Positions 46,090-52,435 of a DNA stretch of 52,435 nucleotides are shown one piece after another. The notes under the pieces are model-generated. The model was not told the DNA's origin and made no database searches. It saw nothing but the letters and a program-made list of their open reading frames with translations. The stretch comes from Alphaproteobacteria bacterium (GTDB taxonomy: Bacteria; Bacteroidota; Bacteroidia; Chitinophagales; Chitinophagaceae), in assembly GCA_030053915.1 (NCBI GenBank), contig JASGCT010000011.1:1-52435 (forward strand), read 5' to 3'. Positions within the stretch are counted from its first letter, which is position 1. Each line of letters begins with the position of its first letter. The translations under genes and the position numbers were made by a program.

Positions 46090-46662
46090 ATGGAAGCAGA
46101 AGATTTGACAAACGCCCAAGATACAACTACAAATCAAGATTTAAATGGTAATAAAGATAATTTAGAAACAAATGCATTGGATTCTAATCAAAAATCTACA
46201 AATAATTCCAGCGATATTTATTCTAAATATATTGCCGAAAATACCGAACTAAAAGAAAAATACCTGCGTTTAATGGCCGAATTTGAAAATTTTAAAAAAA
46301 GAACCTCTAGAGAACGATTAGAGTTAATAACCACAGCTGGTAAAGATATCATTGTTTCATTCTTAGATGTTGTTGATGATTGTGATAGAGCTGAAAAAAT
46401 TTTAGATACTGAAACCGACTTAGAAAAACAAAAAGCTGGAATTAGGCTCATTTTTAATAAGTTTAGAATTATTTTACAAAATAAAGGCGTTATAGCCATG
46501 GAAAGTTTAGGAACAAATTTTGATACTGAAAAACATGAAGCTATAACTGAAATTGAGGTAAATGATGAAACACAAAAAGGTAAAATAGTTGACGTTATCT
46601 CAAAGGGATACTTAATGAATACAAAAATTATTCGTTTCGCTAAAGTAATTGTTGGTAAATAA
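46090..46662 (+). CDS. grpE: GrpE nucleotide-exchange factor
   Basis: The protein has 190 residues, a normal length. An unstructured Asn/Asp/Thr-rich N-terminus (1-40) precedes the long dimerising helix (about 50-85, ELKEKYLRLMAEFENFKKRT) and the beta-domain signature at the end (MESLGTNFDTEKHEAITEIE, then GKIVDVISKGYLMNTKIIRFAKVIV). GrpE drives ADP release from DnaK. It precedes dnaJ by 9 nt. dnaK itself is not in this window, and the hscA gene is 24 kb away on the other strand. I see no CIRCE element and only a degenerate -7-like sequence upstream. Confidence 0.93.
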   Translation: MEAEDLTNAQDTTTNQDLNGNKDNLETNALDSNQKSTNNSSDIYSKYIAENTELKEKYLRLMAEFENFKKRTSRERLELITTAGKDIIVSFLDVVDDCDRAEKILDTETDLEKQKAGIRLIFNKFRIILQNKGVIAMESLGTNFDTEKHEAITEIEVNDETQKGKIVDVISKGYLMNTKIIRFAKVIVGK

Positions 46663-46671
46663 ATAAATTCT

Positions 46672-47823
46672 ATGTCTAAACGCGATTATTACGAAGTTCT
46701 TGGAGTTACAAAATCATCCAGTGCCGAAGAGATAAAAAAATCTTATCGTAAAATTGCGATGCAATATCATCCCGATAGAAACCCTGGCGATAAAAAATCT
46801 GAAGAGCTATTTAAAGAAGCCGCAGAAGCCTATGATGTGTTAAGTGATGCAGACAAAAAAAGCAAATACGACCGTTTTGGACATCAAGCCTTTGCTGGTG
46901 CAAGTAGTGGTGGTGGTGGATTTAACGGCAACATGGACATGAATGATATCTTCCAAAATTTTGGCGATATATTTGGAGATAGCGGATTCGGAAGTTTTTT
47001 TGGAGGTAACACAAGGTCTGGAAGGTCTAATAATAAAGGAACAAATCTTAGAATTAAAATCAAACTGAACTACGATGAGATATCCAAAGGCGTAACAAAA
47101 ACCCTAAAAGTTAAAAAACAAGTGCCTTGTTCTACCTGTAGAGGTACAGGTGCCAAAGATTCTAATAGCGTTGAAACTTGTAAACAATGCAATGGTACCG
47201 GACAAATGCGTAAAGTACAAAATACATTCTTAGGATCCATGCAAACCGTTTCAGTTTGTACAAGTTGTGGCGGTTTAGGGAAAAAAATTTTAAATAAATG
47301 CGCCGATTGTCATGGCGAAGGCAAAATGTGGGGTGAAGATACAATTTCTATTAATATACCACCTGGAGTATATGAAGGGTTACAATTAAATATGCCCAGC
47401 AAAGGAAATGCCGGAGAACGTGGTGGCTCTAATGGCGATTTATTAGTTATTATTGAAGAAGAGAAGCATCCTTTTTTACAAAGAGACGGTATGAATGTAC
47501 TTTATGAACTTAACCTGTCATTTATTGATGCCGTATTAGGTATTCAAATAGAAGTGCCATCGATTGACGGAAAAGTAAAAATCAAAATTCCGCCAGGAAC
47601 CCAAAGTGGGAAAATATTTAGATTAAAAGGCAAAGGATTCCCAGAAGTACAAGGATATGCACACGGCGATCAACTCATTTATATTCATATTTGGACGCCT
47701 CAACAACTTTCTAACGACGAAAAAAATATTATTGAAAAATTTAAAAACAGTCCAAATTTTAAACCACAGACTAACAAAGGAGAGCCTGGCTTCTTTGACA
47801 AACTAAAAGAATTTTTTAAATAA
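46672..47823 (+). CDS. dnaJ: DnaJ chaperone (Hsp40)
   Basis: This 383-residue type I Hsp40 has all parts in order: a J domain with H33-P34-D35 (YHPDRNPG), a Gly/Phe-rich linker (about 75-115), four zinc-finger motifs CxxCxGxG (CSTCRGTG, CKQCNGTG, CTSCGGLG, CADCHGEG), and the C-terminal substrate-binding domains (INIPPGVYEGLQLNMPSKGN; KVKIKIPPGTQSGKIFRLKG). It stimulates DnaK ATPase and presents unfolded clients. It is co-transcribed with grpE (9-nt gap). Confidence 0.96.
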   Translation: MSKRDYYEVLGVTKSSSAEEIKKSYRKIAMQYHPDRNPGDKKSEELFKEAAEAYDVLSDADKKSKYDRFGHQAFAGASSGGGGFNGNMDMNDIFQNFGDIFGDSGFGSFFGGNTRSGRSNNKGTNLRIKIKLNYDEISKGVTKTLKVKKQVPCSTCRGTGAKDSNSVETCKQCNGTGQMRKVQNTFLGSMQTVSVCTSCGGLGKKILNKCADCHGEGKMWGEDTISINIPPGVYEGLQLNMPSKGNAGERGGSNGDLLVIIEEEKHPFLQRDGMNVLYELNLSFIDAVLGIQIEVPSIDGKVKIKIPPGTQSGKIFRLKGKGFPEVQGYAHGDQLIYIHIWTPQQLSNDEKNIIEKFKNSPNFKPQTNKGEPGFFDKLKEFFK

Positions 47824-47901
47824 TAAACAATTATCAAAAAAATAACTATTTTTTTATAAAAATATGATTACTTTTACATAAATTCGCAAAAAAAAAATTA
47901 T

Positions 47902-48123
47902 ATGTTTTGGACTTTAGAATTTGCATCTTATTTAGAAGAAGCACCATGGCCTGCTACAAAAGATGAGCTTATTGATTATGCCCTAAGAAATGGTTCGCCC
48001 ATTGAAGTTATTGAAAACCTTCAAGAACTTGAAGATGGACAAGAAATATATGAAAGCATTGAAGATATTTGGGAGGACTATCCAAGTCAAAGTGATTTTC
48101 TATTTAATGAAGATGAATATTAA
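47902..48123 (+). CDS. DUF2795 family small acidic protein
   Basis: The protein has 73 residues. It matches the DUF2795 pattern common in Bacteroidota: a first helix (WTLEFASYLEEAPWPATKDEL), then IDYALRNGSPIEVIENLQEL and a very acidic C-terminus (IEDIWEDYPSQSDF). It is a small cytoplasmic helical protein of unknown role. It is followed 27 nt later by the GGGP synthase gene. The 78-nt upstream region has only a degenerate -7-like sequence (TAAATTCG). Confidence 0.8.
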   Translation: MFWTLEFASYLEEAPWPATKDELIDYALRNGSPIEVIENLQELEDGQEIYESIEDIWEDYPSQSDFLFNEDEY

Positions 48124-48150
48124 TTTTTAAAAAATCAATGATTATTCATT

Positions 48151-48900
48151 TTGGAATCTAACTCTATTTTTACCTCGTGGAAAAATTTAAAACTACAGAA
48201 AAATACTGCTTTAGCAGTGTTAATAGACCCAGATAAATTAACCCCAACTAATTACAAAAATTTTATACTTTATGCTAAAAAAGGGTTTATCAATTATTTT
48301 TTTATTGGTGGTAGTTTAGTTTTAAATAACAAAATGGTTCAAGTTATCGATAACCTCAAATCGAATTCAAAAGTTCCCGTAGTTTTATTTCCCGGTAACC
48401 CGTCTCAATTTTGTAAAAACGCTGATGCATTATTATTTTTATCGCTTATATCAGGTCGCAACCCTGACTTGCTTATAGGACAACATGTGTTAAATGCTGT
48501 TCAAATAAAAAAAACAAAAATAGAAGTTATTCCAACTGGATATATGCTCATTGATGGTGGAAAACCTACTTCAGTTTCCTATATTTCAAATACGTTACCA
48601 ATTCCTGCCAATAAAACTGATATTGCTGTTAGTACTGCCGTTGCAGGCGAACTTCTCGGTTTAAAAACGATTTTTATGGATGCTGGTAGCGGTGCTATAA
48701 ACCCAATACCAAACGAGATGATTCAAGCCGTTTCAAAACATACTACATGTCCTTTAATTGTTGGAGGAGGTGTTAAAGATGTAAAAAAAATGACATCCTG
48801 TTTCGATTCTGGTGCAAACATTGTTGTTATAGGAAACGCCTTTGAATCCAACCCAAATTTTATTAAAGAACTTTACAAAAATTCTGTTAAAGAATTATAA
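48151..48900 (+). CDS. Geranylgeranylglyceryl phosphate synthase family protein (group II, PcrB-like)
   Basis: The protein has 249 residues of the GGGPS/PcrB TIM-barrel prenyltransferase family. It transfers a prenyl group to sn-glycerol-1-phosphate, the first step to ether lipids. Family motifs are ALAVLIDPDKL (residues 20-30), YFFIGGS, VVLFPGNPSQF, the phosphate site GYMLIDGG with VSYIS, FMDAGSGA, and LIVGGGVKD followed by IVVIGNAFE. Length and motifs fit group II enzymes, which occur in several Bacteroidota and make GGGP in vitro. The start is TTG 48151, because the nearest upstream ATG is out of frame. It ends 11 nt before the convergent NRAMP gene. No digeranylgeranyl transferase or G1P dehydrogenase is visible nearby. 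Confidence 0.9.
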   Translation: MESNSIFTSWKNLKLQKNTALAVLIDPDKLTPTNYKNFILYAKKGFINYFFIGGSLVLNNKMVQVIDNLKSNSKVPVVLFPGNPSQFCKNADALLFLSLISGRNPDLLIGQHVLNAVQIKKTKIEVIPTGYMLIDGGKPTSVSYISNTLPIPANKTDIAVSTAVAGELLGLKTIFMDAGSGAINPIPNEMIQAVSKHTTCPLIVGGGVKDVKKMTSCFDSGANIVVIGNAFESNPNFIKELYKNSVKEL

Positions 48901-48911
48901 TGTGATTACGT

Positions 48912-50327
48912 TTAATGTGTTTTTAATCTATTAGCTTTCAGCGGATATACAAAACTAAAAACTAAAAAGAATATATATAAAAGGGCTAATAATAAATAAA
49001 GCCAATTAAATGCACCTTCTGAAAATAAGGTATTAAAAACTAAATGTAAATTTAAATACAAAAGAACTGAGGCTATTATCCAAGCAATCGTCCTTTGAAA
49101 TTTTGATATCGCATAGTCTGCCATATATTTTTTTAAACTAACAAAATGAATCAATGGGATGATGGTTAAAGCTAATTGAATACTTAAAAAAACTTGACTA
49201 AAAACTAAAATCTCTTCAATTTTTTCTTCACCAAAATAAAGAACTATAAATATAGTAGGTATCGCCGCTAAAAGACGTGTAAACAATCTTCTTTGCCAAG
49301 GTTTTATCTTCAAATTAATAAAGCCTTCCATAACAATTTGACCCGATAAAGTACCAGTTATAGACGAACTTTGTCCAGCTGCAATTAAGGCAATCGCAAA
49401 TAAAATGCCTGCCATACTACTACCTAAAATAGGGTCTAATAAACTATGGGCTTGATGCAAACCAGCTACATTTTGATAAATTGTATTAAAAAATGTACTG
49501 GCTGCTAAAATTAAGATGGCAGCATTAATAAAAAAAGCAAAATTAAGGGCAATAATGCTATCAATTAAATTAAATTTTAAAGCTTTTTTTATAGACTGTT
49601 CGGTTCTTTCATAGACCCTTGTTTGTACTAAAGAACTATGTAAATATAAATTATGAGGCATTACTGTTGCACCAATTATTCCTAAGGAAATATACAAAGC
49701 ATTCGCTGATAATTGGGTTGGTATAAAACCAGTTAAAACCTCAACTGTATTTGGCTTAGAAAGAAAAATCATATAAACAAAACATCCTAAAATTGTTGCA
49801 ATAATTACTAAAAAAAAAGCTTCTAAAACTCTAATACCTAAGCGAACTAAAAATAAAAAAATAAAGGTATCGGCAATTGCTATCACTAATCCCCATATCT
49901 CTGGAATTCCAAAAAGTAAATTTAATCCAATAGACATACCTATAATCTCTGCAATATCTGTAGCTATTATTGATAATTCTGCAAGAATATATAAACCAAT
50001 TTTAAATAATTTTGGGTACATTAAACAAGTGGCTTGGGCTAAATCTAACTCTTTTACAACCCCTAGTTTTGCCGCTAAGTATTGTAAAAAAATTGCCATT
50101 AAATTACTCATCAATAAAATATAAATTAATTTATAACCAAATTGGGCACCGCCTTGTAAATCGGTACTCCAATTTCCTGGATCCATATAACCAATAGCTA
50201 CTAAAAAGGCAGGACCAATAAACGAGAACAATTTTAAAACCCCTTTTGACGATTTAAGTGAAGGATTTAAATAAATTAAAGAATCGGCTTCAAAGAGGTT
50301 AAAATTTTTCTTTTTCTTAAATTTCAT
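48912..50327 (-). CDS. NRAMP-family divalent metal (Mn2+/Fe2+) transporter
   Basis: This 471-residue proton-coupled inner-membrane transporter has about 11-12 predicted helices. The metal-site motif D49-P50-G51-N52 lies in helix 1 (GYMDPGNWSTDLQGG), the second site MPHNLYLHSSLV in helix 6, and the Gln in AAGQSSSITGTLSGQIVMEG is typical of the family. The sequence is closer to the MntH/NRAMP branch than to Mg2+ NRMT proteins. It is a single-gene unit, convergent with the GGGP synthase, with a TAATTTTG -7 element ending 4 nt before the ATG. I see no MntR or Fur box that I would defend. Confidence 0.92.
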   Translation of the reverse strand: MKFKKKKNFNLFEADSLIYLNPSLKSSKGVLKLFSFIGPAFLVAIGYMDPGNWSTDLQGGAQFGYKLIYILLMSNLMAIFLQYLAAKLGVVKELDLAQATCLMYPKLFKIGLYILAELSIIATDIAEIIGMSIGLNLLFGIPEIWGLVIAIADTFIFLFLVRLGIRVLEAFFLVIIATILGCFVYMIFLSKPNTVEVLTGFIPTQLSANALYISLGIIGATVMPHNLYLHSSLVQTRVYERTEQSIKKALKFNLIDSIIALNFAFFINAAILILAASTFFNTIYQNVAGLHQAHSLLDPILGSSMAGILFAIALIAAGQSSSITGTLSGQIVMEGFINLKIKPWQRRLFTRLLAAIPTIFIVLYFGEEKIEEILVFSQVFLSIQLALTIIPLIHFVSLKKYMADYAISKFQRTIAWIIASVLLYLNLHLVFNTLFSEGAFNWLYLLLALLYIFFLVFSFVYPLKANRLKTH

Positions 50328-50331
50328 ACCG

Positions 50332-50339
50332 CAAAATTA
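50332..50339 (-). promoter_or_regulatory. -7 element (TAATTTTG) of the NRAMP gene, possibly leaderless
   Basis: A perfect TAnnTTTG match on the minus strand ends 4 nt before the ATG at 50327, leaving almost no untranslated leader. Confidence 0.4.
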
Positions 50340-50401
50340 ATCATAAATTAATAAATTCCCTCAAAAAATCAAATATTTACAAAAATATTATAAAAATGTA
50401 G

Positions 50402-50409
50402 TATCTTTG
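50402..50409 (+). promoter_or_regulatory. -7 element (TATCTTTG) of the TlpA-like gene
   Basis: TATCTTTGC lies 18 nt upstream of the ATG at 50428. It overlaps the TTG at 50407 that opens the longest reading frame, which shows that ATG 50428 is the true start. Confidence 0.6.
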
Positions 50410-50427
50410 CTTAAAAAATTAATTCTT

Positions 50428-51561
50428 ATGAAGAAAATAATACCTAATTTTAAGTTTAAGTTTGTTTTGATAATAACAATTTTTTTTGTTAATTATACGT
50501 TTGCCCAATCAAAAGTAGGGGTTCGACAAGGCTATTTAATAAGTGTATCGATTGCTGGTATTCCAATTAAAACAGAAGCCTATTTATATAACGCCGCTGA
50601 AAATAAATTATTAGGTTCTGGCATGGCTGTCAATGGAAATCTCGCATTTACTGGTAATGTTGATGGACCCTCCTTAATACATATTCGATTTAATAATTCC
50701 AGTCAGTTTATTAGTTTGTTTATTGAAAATGAAGATGTTACTATAACTGGTAATTGGTATAATTTAGGAAATGTTCATATTATTGGCTCAAAATACACCA
50801 CAGATTTTAAAAATTTTAATGATAATTTTAATCCTTATTTAGAAGCCAATCAATTTTATGAACAACTGTATCAAAAAGAAACCAATAAAATTATTCAAGA
50901 TTCTTTTGCCAAAATTATTAATTTTATTAGAGCCTCTGCAGTTCAAGAAATAGACCAATTTATTGCAAGCAAAAAAAATTCACCGGTAAGTAGCTTTGGA
51001 CTATACATTATATCACGGTTTATTGCACCCGAAGAAACTGAAAAACGGTTAGCACTTTTAGGACTCGATGCCAAACAAGGACTTTTTTATAAAGCCTTAG
51101 AACAAAGTTTAGTTCAAACCCAGCCCCAAGAAAACCCATTAGTTAATAAACAAGCTCCAGACTTTACTCAAAATGATATTTTTAATCGCCCGGTTAGTTT
51201 AAACACATTTAAAGGTAAATATGTTTTATTAGATTTTTGGGCAGCCTGGTGCGGTCCTTGTAGAGCCGAAAATCCTAATGTTGTTCGCTCATATAATGAA
51301 TTTAAAAATAGAAATTATACGATATTAAGCGTTTCTTTAGACCAAGACCGAAATGCCTGGTTAGCCGCAATTCAAAAAGATAATTTATCAGAATGGACTC
51401 ATGTAAGCGATTTAAAATATTGGAGTAACGCAGTCGCAAAACTATATGGTATTACTTCAATTCCGCAAAATTTTTTAATAGATCCACAAGGAAAAATTAT
51501 TGCCTCAGGTTTAAGAGGTGAACAACTGCTACAGTTTTTAAATCAAACCTTACCTAAATAA
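50428..51561 (+). CDS. TlpA-like thiol-disulfide oxidoreductase with DUF4369 domain
   Basis: The protein has 377 residues from ATG 50428. The signal peptide (KFVLIITIFFVNYTFAQ) sends it to the periplasm. An N-terminal DUF4369-like beta domain (about 25-125, SVSIAGIPIKTEAYLYNA) and a helical linker are followed by a TlpA/AhpC-type thioredoxin domain (from about residue 232, NKQAPDFTQNDIF). The redox pair is C275-G-P-C278 in DFWAAWCGPCRAENP, and the cis-Pro loop is ITSIPQNFLIDPQG. Such proteins keep cysteines reduced, for example in cytochrome c maturation or after oxidative stress. The partner is unknown. It is followed 13 nt later by the SDR gene. Confidence 0.9.
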   Translation: MKKIIPNFKFKFVLIITIFFVNYTFAQSKVGVRQGYLISVSIAGIPIKTEAYLYNAAENKLLGSGMAVNGNLAFTGNVDGPSLIHIRFNNSSQFISLFIENEDVTITGNWYNLGNVHIIGSKYTTDFKNFNDNFNPYLEANQFYEQLYQKETNKIIQDSFAKIINFIRASAVQEIDQFIASKKNSPVSSFGLYIISRFIAPEETEKRLALLGLDAKQGLFYKALEQSLVQTQPQENPLVNKQAPDFTQNDIFNRPVSLNTFKGKYVLLDFWAAWCGPCRAENPNVVRSYNEFKNRNYTILSVSLDQDRNAWLAAIQKDNLSEWTHVSDLKYWSNAVAKLYGITSIPQNFLIDPQGKIIASGLRGEQLLQFLNQTLPK

Positions 51562-51574
51562 TAATTAAAAATAT

Positions 51575-52276
51575 ATGAACAACGTTATGAAATGTATCAT
51601 AACTGGTGCCGGTAAAGGCGTTGGTTTTGAAATGGCACTCGCATTAAATAAAGTAAATAACTACGAAATACATGCCTTATCAAGATCAAAAGACGATTTA
51701 TTACATTTAAAAGAACTTGCTATTAAAAATGATAATAAATCGATTTATACATTAAGCGGTGATATTAACGATATTACGCAACAACAATGGGAGGCCTATC
51801 TTCGTGAAATTGGTGGTGTAGATATTTTAATTTTAAATGCGGCTGAACTTATAGTAAAACCCTTATCCGAAACAACAAACGACGAGTGGCAACGAATTTT
51901 TAAAACAAATTTTTGGACGCCTTTAAACTTCATAAATTGGTCTATACCAATGTTTAACAAAGGTCCAAAACAAATTTTAATTATAGGAACAATTGGCGTG
52001 TTACCTAATTTTAAACAATTACCAAATATTGCCGCGTATTTAGCAAGTAAAGCGGCTCTTCATTGCCTTTTAGAATCTTATGCTGTTGAACTTAAAGACT
52101 TAAATTTTCATTGTAATTTAATTGCCTTAGGAAGCACCGATACAAGAATGTCAGCTCAAGTAACACAAACTGCAGCTAAACAATCACCACAAAAAGTAGC
52201 TTTATATATTAAAGACTATCTCCTAAACGAAGGATTGAATAATAACGGAGAAATAAAAATAGTAAATCAATTTTAG
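51575..52276 (+). CDS. Short-chain dehydrogenase/reductase
   Basis: This 233-residue classical SDR has the NAD(P) loop TGAGKGVGFEMA near residues 10-21, the ILNAAEL (NNAG-like) strand, and the catalytic Tyr155 and Lys159 in AAYLASKA. The usual catalytic Ser region reads IIGTIGVLPN, so Thr or Gly stands where Ser is expected. An Arg after the first strand (ALSRSKDD) favours NADP(H). An internal ATG at 51587 is an equally good start. The substrate cannot be assigned; the sequence has a sepiapterin-reductase/YciK-like flavour. It lies 13 nt after the TlpA-like gene and may share its promoter. Confidence 0.85.
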   Translation: MNNVMKCIITGAGKGVGFEMALALNKVNNYEIHALSRSKDDLLHLKELAIKNDNKSIYTLSGDINDITQQQWEAYLREIGGVDILILNAAELIVKPLSETTNDEWQRIFKTNFWTPLNFINWSIPMFNKGPKQILIIGTIGVLPNFKQLPNIAAYLASKAALHCLLESYAVELKDLNFHCNLIALGSTDTRMSAQVTQTAAKQSPQKVALYIKDYLLNEGLNNNGEIKIVNQF

Positions 52277-52313
52277 TACAGCCTTTTTAAATAGAATTTT
52301 CAATAAATATCGT

Positions 52314-52435
52314 ATGAAAAAAATTAAATATATTTTATCAAATTTGTTTTTAGGTATTTTATTAAATACCAATGCTCAAAGTATAGAACAATTAAAATCT
52401 GACTGGGCTAATTTGAATAGATATAAAGACCAAAA
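52314..52435 (+). CDS. Partial 5' end of a secreted protein, probably an SGNH/GDSL hydrolase
   Basis: Only 40 codons are in the window, from ATG 52314. The start has a signal peptide (MKKIKYILSNLFLGILLNTNAQ), followed by SIEQLKSDWANLNRYKDQ. The DWANLxRYxxxN segment is common just after the signal peptide of Bacteroidota SGNH/GDSL esterases, but the catalytic Ser block lies beyond the edge, so the family call is tentative. It follows the SDR by 37 nt in the same direction. Confidence 0.45.
   Translation, partial: MKKIKYILSNLFLGILLNTNAQSIEQLKSDWANLNRYKDQ

Noticed and set aside
47824..47901. Terminator after dnaJ in the A/T-only inverted repeat near 47838-47857
   Set aside because: The possible stem is A and T only with a 2-nt loop, so it would be too unstable to call.
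1..52435. tRNA, rRNA, CRISPR array, prophage or integron
   Set aside because: No GC-richer 70-90 nt cloverleaf-like block, no regularly spaced repeats and no phage or integrase genes were seen on either strand by eye.

Overview
The window is AT-rich, gene-dense bacterial DNA that reads as a free-living member of the Bacteroidota. Four things support this. There are type IX secretion (T9SS) markers: a PorV homologue, a PorG-like DUF6089 protein, one cargo protein with a type A C-terminal sorting domain and one with a type B (CHU_C) domain. The Bacteroidota promoter -7 motif TAnnTTTG lies ahead of at least thirteen transcription units. Bacteroidota-style families are present (DUF2795, phosphosulfolactate synthase, group II geranylgeranylglyceryl phosphate synthase, HscA-like chaperone). 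Leucine codons are strongly TTA-biased. I see no rRNA, tRNA, insertion sequence, prophage or CRISPR array, and the genus cannot be named from the sequence alone.

Layout. 1-2330 is the 3' part of a giant repeat adhesin with a type B sorting domain, broken by two in-frame TAA codons. 2361-7167 (minus) is a beta-barrel protein and a large TPR protein. 7225-14377 (plus) holds a thioesterase, cinA, a T9SS subtilase and a GH3 glycosidase. 14382-16365 (minus) holds a DUF6089/PorG-like protein and proC. 16478-18672 (plus) is porV followed 5 nt later by a Wzz-type polysaccharide co-polymerase. 18796-24238 (minus) holds an Rpn-type nuclease and the parC-hscA pair. 24509-26528 (plus) is a two-gene AAA ATPase/RloB cassette resembling the AbiL abortive-infection system, with a frameshifted RloB. 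26710-31428 (plus) is arginine deiminase, CtlX-like hydrolase and a FadN-type fused beta-oxidation enzyme. 31425-39049 (minus) is a tripartite RND efflux operon ending in a PLP-dependent decarboxylase. 39190-40419 (minus) is a LolC/E-like permease. 40567-45595 (minus) is a tight operon of a TPR protein, phosphosulfolactate synthase, aroE and a divergent Schlafen/AlbA_2-type ATP-binding protein. 45706-48900 (plus) holds a small secreted protein, grpE-dnaJ, a DUF2795 protein and a GGGP synthase. 48912-50327 (minus) is an NRAMP metal transporter. 50428-52435 (plus) holds a TlpA-like thioredoxin, a short-chain dehydrogenase and the start of a probable SGNH hydrolase.

How the parts fit. The first 18 kb has a cell-surface theme. 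PorV shuttles T9SS cargo such as the subtilase (8905-12696) and, before it broke, the adhesin, and the co-transcribed Wzz protein may set the length of the polysaccharide to which type A cargo is anchored. The middle is central metabolism around a small defence insertion.

The most novel-looking features are four. A 20-bp perfect repeat sits upstream of both the AbiL-like cassette and the arginine deiminase gene, each copy followed by an inverted repeat and a start-proximal -7-like element at nearly the same distance. RloB carries a one-base frameshift. A divergent Schlafen-like ATPase sits inside an aroE/sulfonate operon. PorV and Wzz are coupled in one unit. I did not find an obviously complete, wholly new system.
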